In this document: positions 21,537 to 32,581 of the stretch, one piece after another
Numbering within the stretch: position 1 is the stretch's first letter
Layout: every line of letters starts with the position of its first letter
NCBI GenBank assembly: GCA_023935145.1
Contig: CM043702.1
Location: 78,245,320-78,309,319, forward strand
DNA length: 64,000 nt
Source of the DNA: Bretschneidera sinensis
Lineage: Eukaryota > Streptophyta > Magnoliopsida > Brassicales > Akaniaceae
Direction of reading: 5' to 3'
Position numbers and translations under genes: made by a program
Notes under the pieces: model-generated
Database searches by the model: none
Seen by the model: only the letters and a program-made list of their open reading frames with translations
What the model was told of the DNA's origin: nothing

Positions 21537-23097
21537 TGTTGTGAGTTTAAATTACTCACAAGCGCATAAGTCATTTGCAATATAGTGTGTGCAAGTGCGA
21601 GGTCGAATCCACAAAGAATTGCATCGTGAAAATAGAGTTTTATCTAAACTAAAGCTATTTTAACCTAGTTTCGAATTTCAAACTGTGTTATGTAAAGAAT
21701 ATAAAGTAAACTAAAATTATTTAAAACCAATGATAAAAGCACTAAGGTTTCTGAATCCACCCTACCAAATTAAAGCATATATTTTCATGATTTTTGTTCC
21801 TACAACCGACAAGCAATTACATCCTATGTATGTTCTATATAAAAGTAATTTATCAAATAACTCCATGAATCCATCGATATACCAATCACAATGAATACCC
21901 TAATTAAATCAAATCATCCAATGTATCCATTTAATTTACGAATCACAGCGGATATCCAATTTAATTTGAATGATTCGATGTATCTGTCGGATGAAACACA
22001 TCGAATATCCAATTTGAACAGTTTATAAACAAAACAATCAATCATAAGAATTCACTCAAACAATTGAACTGAAATAGAACATCAATACAAAAATGTCAGA
22101 ATCGTACGAACATATATGAAAATATAATGCTAATCAATGGTGAGGCTTCATCTTGAACCTTAGATGAAGGTTTTAGCCTCTTATGATTATGAAAATAAAT
22201 TTCACAATTAAAATATTAAACATTAAACTTTAAAACACAAAAGAAATTAATTAAAGCAGAAAATTCATTGAGAGAGAAATTACACTTGCAGCTCCTCTTT
22301 TTGTTTTTCTTCTTTTTGTTTTTGATGTGCGGCGCTCTCCCCCCTTGATAGCAAAGCCTTCGAGATTGCCACACACTTGAATATGAAGTGAAATGGGGCT
22401 TTTAAAGGGAAACTCCATGAGTGCAATGTGTTTCCAACCGATGTGGGATATGGCATGTAGAATGTGTTTCCAACCGATGTGGGATATGGAGGTAGAATGT
22501 GTTTCCAACCGATGTGGGATGTGGGATTTAAGCCTTCACATGCTACTGAAAACTTCTTCCCACATCTCTTTTATTTCAGCAGCTCATATACTCAAATAAA
22601 ATCTTCATTTAAATGAGAGAAAAAGTCCCTAGACGATAGGCTGTTAAAATTTGGATATTCCTTTTCTTCAAATCTGAAATAAAAGAGACGTGCTCTCTTA
22701 ATCGTCTCTCTCTCAACATGGTGCGCTCGATCAGCATGATGTGCTGATAATCGTCTCTCTCTTTTCCAAAATAGGACCAGCCGCCATACTACGTGAATGC
22801 GCTCGATCGCAGCTTGGTGCGCTCGATCCTACTTCTTGCGCGCGCGAGCGCATATGTGCTTGATCTTGGGCTTGAGCGTTGTTGCGCTCGATCGCAGGTC
22901 TCATGTGCTCGATCGCAACAGCAGATTCTAGCTTTTCTCTATTTTGCTCTTAAAGCCGGATAATTCCATAATGCTCCAAAACCCTAGAAAAATACAGTAA
23001 ACACAGAAAGAAGATAAAATATGATAAAATAACATAAACTAAGAGCTTAACAAATATAAATTAAGGGGCTTAAATATGAATATTTAAACACTTATTA
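21537..23097 (-). repeat. 5' LTR of gypsy A
   Basis: About 1.56 kb. Its minus-strand start, TAATAAGTG, aligns to TGATAAGTG of gypsy B, so the canonical TG has become TA. The first 60 bp closely match the B LTR, but the rest differs. It holds the snRNA-like promoter repeats (22399-22524) and a spread array of TGCGCTCGATCG-type motifs (22715-22920). The partner 3' LTR is deleted. Pararetroviral protease sequence begins directly at its right edge. Confidence 0.88.
22399..22524 (-). promoter_or_regulatory. Three tandem snRNA-type upstream elements plus TATA-like box
   Basis: The minus strand carries ATCCCACATCG three times (22520-22510, 22485-22475, 22449-22439) inside 35-36-bp repeats containing TCGGTTGGAAACACATT. 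Each matches the plant U-snRNA upstream element RTCCCACATCG. A TATA-like TTTAAAAG lies at 22406-22399, about 31 nt beyond the last copy. Whether it drives LTR transcription is inference. Confidence 0.6.
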
Positions 23098-25047
23098 AAA
23101 CCACTAGCAGTACTTAACTTTTCAATGGTTTTTTTCATAATATATTGTGGGTACAAGTCCCTTCTTGATACAATTTTGATTAGCTCTAGAGTTAACCAAA
23201 GTTGTTGTATCAAGGTGGTAGTCTTTGTTAATTACTCCAGAGACTCTAATGTACCACTTTTGAAAGTCTATTCTCTCTATTGAATTGACAAAACTAATCC
23301 TAGTTTTATCATCGATGTTAATAGGATTAGAACTTGAAGTTTCTGCTAATCTCATTATTATTGATTTGAAGTTTTATCTGAGAAGAAATTGATCCTTTAA
23401 GGTTGTCAATTTATATATTGATCATTTTTGCTTTTAAATCAATTTCATTATTTAATCTTTTATAATATTTATCTCCATTTTGAGATCTTGAGTTGTGGCT
23501 ATTTTGGGTTTTTGAAAACAATTTTCAAAGATCTTATTTAGGTTATAAGGTTCAGGTGTCCTGACCTTATTTTCTTAAAAAATAAGATCTTATAATTTAA
23601 TTAGATAATCCTTTTTTTAAAATAGGATCAATAATCTTGTCAATTATGTCTAAGAGAAATTCTTTTTTGGAATTGATCATATTAAAAGATTTGTAGAAAC
23701 AGAGACTATCTTCACAATCACATTGTGATTCTTCAGATTGATATGAGTATATTTATGCTTGGATTGTACAAACGAGTTCTTCATTGTCAGAACTTGAATC
23801 TTCATGTTCTGATTAAGAATCATTGTCATCAATTTGGTTAGTTTTTTCATAGAGTCTTCTACGTCTAATTCATTGATTTTTTGTTTTACTTTGCAGTTCT
23901 TGGCCTAGTGTCCAAGTCTTCCGCATTTGAAATAACCCTTTGATAGAGTTTGGGTTTGGTTTGTTTTTTCATAATATTTTCTCTTGGTTTACGGTTTTGA
24001 TATGAAAGATGTTTTATAATATTTTTTATACTTTTGTTTTTTGAAAAACTTTATTTTCATTTTATTGACAACAGATGGAGCACTTAGGCTTTCATAATCG
24101 TACTGGCTACAAAATGACCCTAATTCCTTTCTACTTTGATGTAATTTAGATTTTATTTTTTATTTAAGTTTCAGGTCAGTGCAGATTGTCAACTCATTGT
24201 TGATATAATTAATTATATCACCATATGTGAGGTAATCATAAGGTACAGAACAAGAATATTGATCCTGGATTCTTCATCTGACCTTTTCGGCAAATAGCTT
24301 TGGTAAACCTAAAATGAGTTTCTCCTTCTAATAGGAGTTATTATAATCTTTTCTTGTGAAGGCTTTGGCAAGGAAAACATCCTTATACCATCTAAAGTCT
24401 TGCATAGTTGGACAAGTTAATTTTGAAAGAACTTCTTAAACTCTTTCTTGAAATCTTTTAAGATCTCCAACAAAATACTTTGTGATGGAGAATATGGGAG
24501 TTTCAACTACATTTTATTTCAATACATTAACTAGTATTTGTTGATTAGTTTGTGGGTCAATTCTCATTTCTTGAATTTGCACTTGAGCTTCAGTTATATT
24601 GAAACGATCTTGATCTGATAAATAATTATCCCACCATCCTTTTAATGAACCAGTAAAATCGACTATTAAGAAGGTGGCAATCTTCTTATCAGCATTTTTA
24701 GTTTTGGTTTAGTAAGCAGTAGCTACCACAGTCATCTCTTGAAGTAGATTTAAGATTTGTTGCTCACTTTGACCTTCAAGATTTCATTCATTAATGGAAC
24801 TATTGTCATATTTTGCTTGGGAGCTTTCTGCAGTATCTTCAAATAGATTAGGAGGTGTCGACCTAGGATAATAATTTCTAGTTCTTGGTAAAGGTGCATT
24901 CCTAGTAAGATTTTTCCTATAGATTTTATTTATTTTAGTTTGTTGAGTTTTGGATCCTTCTAAAGCTTATTCAATTTCATTAATGATATCTTGCTCGATA
25001 ACATTAACATTATTTTAATAGCTTCCAGATTCCCTGTTGATTGCCAA
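23098..25047 (-). pseudogene. Pararetrovirus copy A coat protein, zinc knuckle and protease
   Basis: Parallel to copy B at 33900-35868 throughout, with more stops. Near 23360-23110 the protease region reads KDYHLDTTTLVNSRANQNC. The active-site D-S-G of copy B is N-S-R here, so it is catalytically dead. The zinc knuckle (about 23935-23895) has lost its first cysteine (YFKCGRLGH) and has a stop. Further upstream is the coat protein with frameshifts and stops. The right edge (25047) is the start of a copia LTR; the left edge is the gypsy A LTR. Confidence 0.75.
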
Positions 25048-25735
25048 GTGTTGGAAATCACCTTGACAAGATACCCAGGTGGTGATCTTCCAAACACCCA
25101 AGTCTAGAATGACTTGTAGAAATAAATACAGCAATCGAAAGCAAGAAAGAAAAGAACACAAGCAATTTGTTATCGAGGTTCGGCAATAGCCTACGTCCCC
25201 GTGAGTTCCTCTTAACTCTCTACACTAAATCAATGATTCTTTACAATTCAGCAACCCTCTTCAAGAAACCTCAAGTTCTTGAAGAAACCAAGAAGAGAAG
25301 AAAGAAGATGATAAGAACTATTACAATGCTCTCTATCTATACTACTTTCTCTTCTTTACAACCAGACTCTCTACATTGAGTCCCTCTTTTATGTGTGTGT
25401 CTTTGCACTCTCACAAAATTCTCTCTCGTATGTCTATCACACACACACTTGTGTCTTGTATCACAATGTGTTTCACATCTTATGTTATGAGATCGAACCT
25501 AGGTGACCCTTTATATAGTGCACCAACTTCTTGTCCAATCTTGTGTGTCATTCTCCACCCTTAGATCTTGATGACCAATCAACCATGGCCTTCCATCAAT
25601 CCTAGGTGGTGTTGTGCATTTTAACCTTGCATCCACGCACCTAAGAGGAGGTTTAAACAAGTTATCCATGTGTGCATCAGTGTGCCTAGAACCTAGGCGC
25701 TGAACAGGGGGGGATGAGGCGCTAGGCAAAACACC
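25048..25735 (-). repeat. Partial 3' LTR of copia G
   Basis: Matches the second half of the copia F LTRs, including the promoter (TATATAAAG on the minus strand at about 25509-25518), the CTTGAAGAA-rich part and the terminal GATTTCCAACA. The first portion is missing or unrecognisable beyond about 25735, where RNase H codons begin directly. Confidence 0.85.
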
Positions 25736-27063
25736 TTTGCACCACATAGCTTCCTTAATGGCTTCCGTAGCCACTATGCATTCTGCCCCGGTTGTTATAA
25801 GTGCTACCACCAGCTGCCACTGAGCCTTCAAATACCTCAGCAACCACTTCATCCCAAGCCAATGCTTCTTTTCGGGACTATTCACAAATTTGCTGAGAAC
25901 ACCCATTACCCAAGAAACCCTTAATCAGTTTCTCTCCTTTTCTTGGATTCTACACATCCCAAGGATCTTTTGTGTAAGGCTGAGATCCTTCCTCTCAAAC
26001 TCCTCACTGAGTTGAGATGTAAACCTTTCCATCCTCTTCCTGTTGTTCCGAACCAACAGCACATCAATGACATAGATGAGGATACTCACCATTTTCTCCA
26101 CCTTGTGTCCAGGTGAGAAAGTTTCTATGAAATCTATGTCTTCTCTTCTTGTGAACCCATTCACCACTAGCCTAGCCTTGTTTCGGACTTCATCTCCTGG
26201 AGGGTACTCTTCTTTGATCTTGTAATTCCACTTACAATCCACAACTCTCTGATTTCCCAGAATGTGCACCAATTCTCAGAAGTTGTTCTTCCTCAAAGAA
26301 TCCATTTCTTCCTCCATAGCTAGCTTCCATCTTGGCGAATCCTTACATCCCATGGAATCAATGTAAGTCTCTTTTTCACTCATCTCTCCTTCTGTCTAAG
26401 GAGCTACTGCATTCGTAAAACCATATCTTGAGGTGGTCCAACCAGCCTTCTTTCCTGGTCTCTTGTGAGCTGATAGTCCTTCCGACTCCCTACATCATCA
26501 ACCTCTAGTTTAACCTCCTCATGAGTGTCCTGAGCTTGGCATTCATCAATGGGCTTTACCTAGTCCAAACCCTCTTGCCTTCCTTGCTCTACCTGAATCG
26601 AATTCTCCTTGATGCTATGCTCCACAAATACCGAACTGGTTTGCTCACTAGCCCCTGCAGGGTTTATTTTCTCCAAATAGGGAAATAACAATTCATTTAA
26701 AATAACATCCCTATTTATTATGAGTCTCAATTCTTCTTTCTCGAAGGACCACAACTTATACCCAATAGCCCCTTCCCCATATCCTAGAAACACATTTTTT
26801 AGATCCTGGGCTAAGTCTATCATCCTTTTGTTGTGCATACGCAGCATACCCAAAAGTTCTTAGGTTGTCCAACTCAGGGGGTTTTCTACTCCACATCTCA
26901 TCGAGAATCTTTTGGTACACAATCCTATAGGTGATCTATTCACTAAATACGCAGTAGTAGACACAGCTTCCCCCCAAAAACATTCGGGTAATCCGGATCC
27001 ATTTAACATGCACCTAACCTTTTCCATAAGGGTCTTATTCATCCACTCAGCAACTCCACTTTG
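25736..27063 (-). pseudogene. Copia G integrase end, reverse transcriptase and RNase H remnants
   Basis: From right to left: MNKTLMEKVRCMLNGSGLPE and CFWGEAVSTTAYLVNRSP (integrase end), KLWSFEKEELRLIINRDVIL, then RVVDCKWNYKIKEE and ARLVVNGFTRREDIDFIETF (reverse transcriptase start). It then jumps directly to SILIYVIDVLLVRNNRKRME, so about 100 residues of the palm are deleted and the Y-V-D-D motif reads Y-V-I-D. A second deletion leads to KKHWLGMKWLLRYLKAQWQL and AECIVATEAIKEAMWCKGVL of RNase H. Multiple stops are present. It cannot encode active enzyme. Confidence 0.88.
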
Positions 27064-27955
27064 CTAAGGGGTTTCCACAACCGTCCTATGTCTTAGAATC
27101 ACATTTAACCTACAGAATTGATCAAGTTCTTGGTTGAAAATTTCTAAGCCATTGTCGGTTCTTATCACCTTAACTACCCTGCATATTTGAGTCTCTACCA
27201 GCCCTTTCCACATCACTAATTTATTCAAAGCATCTGATTTATTTTTAACCAAATAAACCCAAACCTTTCTTGAATAATCATCAATTAAAGACAGAAAGTA
27301 AATGTTACCTCCCTGTGTTGGTGTCCTTGCTGGTCCCCAAAGGTTCGCATAAATGTAGTCAAGAATACCCTTAGACTTGTGCACTCTGGTGTTGAAGCTG
27401 ACCCAATGTTGCTTCTCAAGAACACAACACTCGCAGAAATCAAGTTTCTCTACTTTGTCTCCACCAAGTAGGCCATCCTTACTGAGAACTTGCAGGCCCT
27501 CTTCGCTCATATTTCCCAAGCGAGTGTGCCAAAGGGCTACCTCATCCATCTTAGCCATCGAGCTTGCTGCTTGATCCTTGATTTCCATGTCTCCGATCAT
27601 CTCATAGAGACCATCCTTCATTGCTGCTTTGATTACTACCAAAGATCCCTTGGTTACCTTGATCTTTCCTCCCTCTATCTTGCATGTGTATCCTATGGAA
27701 TCCAACTGCTCCAATGAGATCAAATTCCTCCTCAAATCTGGGAGATACCTCACATTCTCCAATAGCCTTGTCATTCCATCAAACATCCTCACCTGGATGT
27801 CTCTCGTACCCCTCACTTGGTAAGAAATATCATTCCCCAAGAAAACCATTTCATCATTAGTTTCCTTGAAATTCTTGAACCAACTCCGGTGAGGGCACAT
27901 GTTATGAGTGCACCCGAAATCCAAGATCTATTTCTCGCTACCTTCTTACCCCTTG
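27064..27955 (-). pseudogene. Copia G protease end and integrase N-terminal half
   Basis: An open stretch of 286 codons. It contains FGCTHNMCPHRSWFKNF (protease, D-S/F-G site altered to FG), LWHTRLGNMSEEGLQVL and FCECCVLEKQHWVSF (integrase zinc region, H-x-C-C type), then LWGPARTPTQGG, FLSLIDDYSRKVWVYLVKNK and VIRTDNGLE (integrase core). The first catalytic aspartate, D-L-W-G-P in copia F, is N-L-W-G-P here. The frame closes at a TAG just before the Q-N-G-V-A-E segment that supplies the catalytic glutamate. Confidence 0.88.
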
Positions 27956-28825
27956 CTTACACTTGAGTATACAACAAGAACATCATCATATTGTTATTCT
28001 GTTTTGGCAACCGAAGCCTCTCCATTCTTGGTTAGCTTCTTCCTCTATCCCTCATCATCTTCTTGCAATCTTTCTTGACATGACCCTCCTTATGGCAGTA
28101 ATAGCAATTTTTCCCTCCAAATCTCAGTTTGGAGTACTCTCTCCCATGGCTCTCTCCTCTACCTCTATCCCGGTAGTAGCCATGCATGTTGCTGTGCAGT
28201 CTCCCATGGTTCTCTCCTCTACCTCTGTCCTAGTAGTAGCCATGCATGTTGTTGTGCATTCTTCCATGGCTCTCTCCTCTACCTCTGTCCCGGTAGTAGC
28301 CATGTATGTTGTTGTACACTTTCCCATGGCTCTCTTCTCTACCTCTGTCCTGGTAGTAGCCATGCATGTTGCTGTGCACTCTCCCATGGCTCTCTCCTCT
28401 ACCTCTGTCCTGGTAGTAGCCATGGTTGCTGCTATACCGAGTTACTGGCCTTCTTTTAAAGAACAGCCCTTTACCACTTGATGCACTCCTTATCTTGGCA
28501 TCAAGATTATCTTGCAACTCTTTCTTAGGATCAAATTTAAAAGCAAAGATTCATTTACAAAGATACCTCTTATCAGGGAGAGTCTTGGCAAGAAACAACT
28601 CATCTAATTTCTTCCAAATTATAGCTGGATCTTTCTAGTCTCTGCACTCCCTTGTGACATTATTCGACATGTGCAAGAAGATGGTGCTGTAAGCCATCTT
28701 CTTCATCTTAATCCGCTGGTCCAATGTAACACTTGCTGGAAAAGCATTATCTTCTCCAAGAGCTATATCCATTTTCTATTGCACTAGAACTGCTTTGATC
28801 TTCTACTTCCATAGGGAAAAATCTC
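27956..28825 (-). pseudogene. Copia G gag with expanded RG-rich repeat
   Basis: Gag homologous to copia F gag: DFSLWK, ALGEDNAFPAS and a LDELFLAKTLPDKR segment, with the whole central part after this shortened compared with F. Near the C-terminus a 20-residue RG-rich unit is repeated about five times (28430-28141), where copia F has one. It is followed by an intact zinc knuckle CYYCHKEGHVKKDC (C-x2-C-x4-H-x4-C). Stops occur in the N-terminal part and in one repeat unit. Gag would coat element RNA; this copy is broken. Confidence 0.82.
28141..28430. repeat. 60-bp minisatellite in copia G gag
   Basis: About 4.8 copies with an exact 60-bp period, starting at 28141, 28201, 28261, 28321 and 28381. 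Each contains CCATGGCTCTCTCCTCTACC and GTAGTAGCCATGCATGTTG with few differences. On the minus strand each unit encodes GYYQDRGRGESHGRVHSNMH or a variant; the second unit has a TAG where others have CAG. Confidence 0.95.
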
Positions 28826-30753
28826 CATTGTCTGATTCCTCTTTTGCCTTTAAAGAATCCATGCAAGCAACCATTGATGGATAGAGAGTATGATGTTGTT
28901 GAAACACATTCCATGGTCCATGCTCTAAACTTTTCAGGGAACCCAAGCCCCTCTAAGAGGCTGTTCAAGAACTCCCATTCCACATTGTCATAAGCTTTCC
29001 TTAGGTCAATCTTGATCATGCATCTAGGAGGGATCCTCTTCCTACAATATTTCCTAAGCAACTCCTGAACCAAGTAGATGTTTTCAGCCATACTCCTAGC
29101 CTTAATGAAAGCAGCCTGATTAGGGCTGACAATTTGATTCAAGCAAAGAGCCAATCTTGCAGCCATAATCTTGGAGATAACCTTGTAGATCACATTCCAG
29201 CAAGCAATGGGCCTAAAATCCTCAACTCTAGAAGCTTGTTTACTTTTACAGATCAGGGCTAAGGAAGAATGGTTGAGTTGTTTAAGAAGCCTACCACTCA
29301 GGAAGAATTCTTGTACAGCCTCAATGATCTCTTTGTGTGTAACCTCCCATGCTTTCTTGAATAATTTGGAAGAGTATCCATCAGGTCTAGGGGATTTATC
29401 CTCCCCAATACTCCACAAAGCAGCCTTGATTTCTTCCTCAGTTACATCCTTGATCAACTCTTCAGCATGATCCTCATGAAGAATAGGCCCCTCTCTAATA
29501 ACCTCTATCTTAATGGGATTGCAGCTGCCAGAGGAGCCCAGGACCTCCTTATAGAATCTGGTGAACTCCATAACCACTTCAGCTTCAGAGGTTGATTGAC
29601 AGCCATTGGCTAGCCTTATAGAAGCTATATGGTTTTTGATAGTCTTCCTCTTGACCAGGGCATGAAATAGTTTGGTCCCCCTATCACTGTTGAGTAAGTA
29701 CTTGCATTTAGCCTGTTGAGATAGGAAGCTTCTCTCAGCCTTTGCAAGCTGAAATGCTTTGAGCTTTGCATTAGCCACCCTCACTTGAAGATCAACATCA
29801 TTAGGATTATCATGTAGCTCTTGCTGCATGTTAGTTAACTTGGTTGCAGCCTCAGAGGCTCTTTTGGATATATGGCTAAAGTGCTTCTCATTGAGATTCT
29901 TGAGATAGGGTTTGAGGCCTTTCAAGAGGTTGCATAATATGAACTGTTTGGTGCCTCTTCTTGGGCAGTCCCAATGGGTTCTCATTAAGTCCAGGAACTT
30001 GTCATGGTCAGCCCATATGTTAAAAAACTTGAAAGATCTCCTACCCCCACAAACCTCATCCATCAAGCTAACAATACATGGAGAGTGGTCAGAGATGCAA
30101 CCAGTAGGAAGGAAGGAAGCTTGGGCTCTCATCCTCTTTTGGAGCCACACATTGTTAACCATTGCTTTATCCAGCTTGCACCAAACTTTGTTGTTGGACC
30201 AAGTGAAGAAACATCCATTTGCATTGATATCAGATAGGCCAGTTTCCCTACAACAATAAGAGGGATCCCTAATCTCATAGTCTGTTATAGGCAGCCCATT
30301 AGTTTTCTCATCAATAGCAAATACATTATTAAAATCACCCAAGACAAGCCAAAGGGAATACAAGTCAAAACCAAAATTATATAGATTGTCTCATAAAGGC
30401 CTCCTTGATACAATGGAGTTAAAACAATACACAAAACTGATTACAAAATTATAAGAAGAGATTAAACATGATACATTACAATGGATAACTTGGGGGGAAG
30501 AATCAATAATAGATAAACTAACCTTTGAGGGGTTCCAAAGTAACAAAATTCTACTTGATGTGTGGGTAGAGAAGTTATTTGCCTGGCTCAACCCATTGAA
30601 TTTGTTTCCCATAATCTTTAGCAACTTTGTCTCATCAAGCTTACATTCCAAAATCCCCATTACATCAATCTTATGTACCTTCATGAGGTTTAGCACCCCA
30701 TTGTGTTTCAGGGGCTTGTGAAAGCCCCTGATATTCCAGCATGCAACTATCAT
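28826..30753 (-). pseudogene. LINE ORF2: endonuclease and partial reverse transcriptase
   Basis: The endonuclease begins MIVACWNIRGFHKPLKHNGV with ILECKL, then after a frameshift near 30390 continues LVLGDFNNVF and GCISDHSPC, covering the usual N, E, G-D-F-N and S-D-H catalytic positions. The reverse transcriptase has LWSIGEDKSPRPDGYSSKLF, SLALICKSKQASRVEDFRPI, NQAAFIKARSMAENIYLVQE and MIKIDLRKAYDNVEWEFL, then stops after HGFFKGKRGIRQ, just before the D-P-L-S-P and Y-A-D-D motifs. The last 20 or so residues of the open frame are out-of-frame copia gag, not LINE. ORF2 would nick DNA and prime reverse transcription at the target. Confidence 0.9.
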
Positions 30754-32581
30754 TTGTGAGGTAGGGATCCCTTCCTAGTTGACAGTGTTTCTTTTTGGCC
30801 TATTCTTCCTTTCTTTTTCTTGACTATTTGAAAGCCATTTTCCTGCACAATAGGGCCAACCTGTCCCTTGTCTCTCTCACTGTTTTCCTGCTCTTGAGTA
30901 GACTTTTTCTTATGCTCATTTCCCCTAGTCTCAGGGTGATGGGGAGATTTCAAACCTGCCACCACATGGGTAGGAGGGAGAGGAGTCTCCTGATCCTCCT
31001 CCACCCTTACATCATTAAGGTAGGGTTCTTCTCTAGCTTGATCATTCTCAACTTAGACTGCTTCTCTTTGCTCTTGGTCAGGACTACCCCTTGCTGGAGA
31101 GTCTAAACTAGTTGTAGCCCCACTAGTCTTCTCATTCAGATTGTTCACTCCTTTAGTCTGATCATTAGAGAGATTTGGCTCTTCCTGTCTAGCAGGCTCT
31201 TTCCCTTTTCCCTTTGGCTTGCTCCCCTTAACAGAATTGGTATTGAGGCTGCAGGAGTGAAGGTCATGGCCAACTATTTTGCATTTTGAATAGAACCTAG
31301 GAAGGTTCTCATATGAAATCTTCTGTTCAAATGTATCTCCATTTAGCAAAGTCAATGTAACAGTGAATTGAATGTCTTTAGCTACATCAATTTCCACAAG
31401 TAGTCTAGCATAGGAGATTCTTTCTTTACTCTTACTAAATTGGTCAGCATAGAGAGGTTTTCCAATCAAGGTACCTATCTTACTAAGGCAGCTTGCTGAC
31501 CATAGCTCAAGAGAAAGACCTTTTAGTTGAATCCGTACAGGGATGGTGGTGATTTCCTCATTACCATACTTGAAAAGTTTAGGCATTGATTTCAGAAGAA
31601 AAGGCTTACCATAAACTTGGTAAGGGCCTTTTTGCAACACATTCAAGCTAGATTCTTCATTATCAAATCTAAAAACTATCCATCCATTTTCATGAAACTG
31701 AGTAGAGACTCTTACCTTCCAAGCATCAGTGAGTTTTTTCAGGGCTGCCCTCCCTGGAAATCTTCCAGCAAAGTATCCCACCAAGCAGAAGGGCTGATCT
31801 TCAAACACTTTCAGCATATCTTCCTGGGTGACTCTGACTATTCCTCCCTCACTGGCTATGGAGGAGAGTTGGAGGCCCTTACTTTGCATTCTATTCTCTG
31901 CAAAGAGGCTAACCTAAGGAGCTTTCTTGGCCTCCTCATTAGAAGCAGGCCTCTTGCCTATGGATTTGGAGGTTTGCTGAGTTCCCTTAGGACCTGGAGC
32001 AGGGGAGGCTACATTGTCCCTTGAGTCAGACTGGAGGCTCCCATTCTTCAAGGGGGAGGGAGGTCTGGACTCATTGCTTTCCTCTTCCCTTCCTTGCCCT
32101 GCAGCATGCTTCCCATGAACAGTACCATGAACAGTTGCTTGACAACTTGTGTCTTCTTCTTCACTGGAAGAGTAAGACTCCATTTGGTCTGAGCCCTCTC
32201 CACTCTCCTCAGAGGAGCTTCAGTTCTCATCCTCAATGGCCTGGGACTCTTCTTGCATAGCCTGGCTAGCTGCATTGCCCTTCATTTGAACTTTGGTACT
32301 GTTCACCATTGAAGCTCTAACAGAGCTTCCATTCTTGCTCGAGACAGAAGCTTCCACTTGAGTCCCTAAGGATTGAGAAACCTTCTCTCCCAAAGAGCAG
32401 GAGAGGATGCTGATCCTTTGGATGGCTCCCTGGCCCCATCCTTGCTTGAACTGATTGAATCTTCTTCTCGCGACAAAGCTACTGTAGCAGCTTTACTCTT
32501 GAAATGATTCTGGACATATTCCAGATCATTTTGCTCCTGGATTGTTAAAGGAGGCTTCCTAGGTGGTTTCTTCTTCCCCAT
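30750..32581 (-). pseudogene. LINE ORF1 (DUF4283 and CCHC-type knuckle)
   Basis: Starts MGKKKPPRKPPLTIQEQNDL at 32581. One frameshift falls between 32366 and 32183; the frame then runs to 30750 with stops near 31914 and 31053. The middle carries the DUF4283 domain typical of plant LINE ORF1 proteins (FCLVGYFAGRFPGRAALKKL, WIVFRFDNEESSLNVLQKGP). A knuckle-like segment follows (YENLPRFYSKCKIVGHDLHS) that lacks the first cysteine. The tail is charged and Lys-rich. The protein would bind LINE RNA. Its TGA overlaps the ORF2 ATG as ATGA. Confidence 0.85.

Larger units (their letters stand above)
11191..23097 (-). mobile_element. Ty3/gypsy element A (Athila/Tat type), 3' half deleted
   Basis: Minus-strand element with a 5' LTR (21537-23097), primer site, gag, protease and the first part of reverse transcriptase. 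Element B is inserted inside the reverse transcriptase. After B, about 290 bp more reverse transcriptase follows (11485-11191), then pararetrovirus RNase H. RNase H, integrase and the 3' LTR are missing. It sits in pararetrovirus copy A: viral protease lies immediately right of its 5' LTR and viral RNase H immediately left of its truncated end. A deletion must have removed the gypsy 3' half together with the viral reverse transcriptase. Confidence 0.85.
25048..28825 (-). mobile_element. Ty1/copia element G, truncated at both ends internally
   Basis: Same family as copia F (41229-54161). It has a partial 3' LTR, RNase H fragment, reverse transcriptase with its middle deleted, integrase, protease and gag, all on the minus strand. 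The 5' LTR and first gag codons are missing: at about 28825 gag joins a LINE reverse transcriptase. The left edge begins TGTTGG within pararetrovirus copy A. Confidence 0.88.

Noticed and set aside
28124..28423. Repetitive Met-Ala-Thr-Thr or Val-Val-Ala-Met proteins over the 60-bp minisatellite
   Set aside because: Other-frame readings of the copia gag repeat; only the RG-rich frame matches copia F gag.
28141..28430. CRISPR-like array
   Set aside because: Units are contiguous with no unique spacers, and lie inside copia gag.
28747..28825. C-terminal end of the long LINE ORF2 frame as part of the LINE protein
   Set aside because: These codons are an out-of-frame reading of copia gag after the junction.
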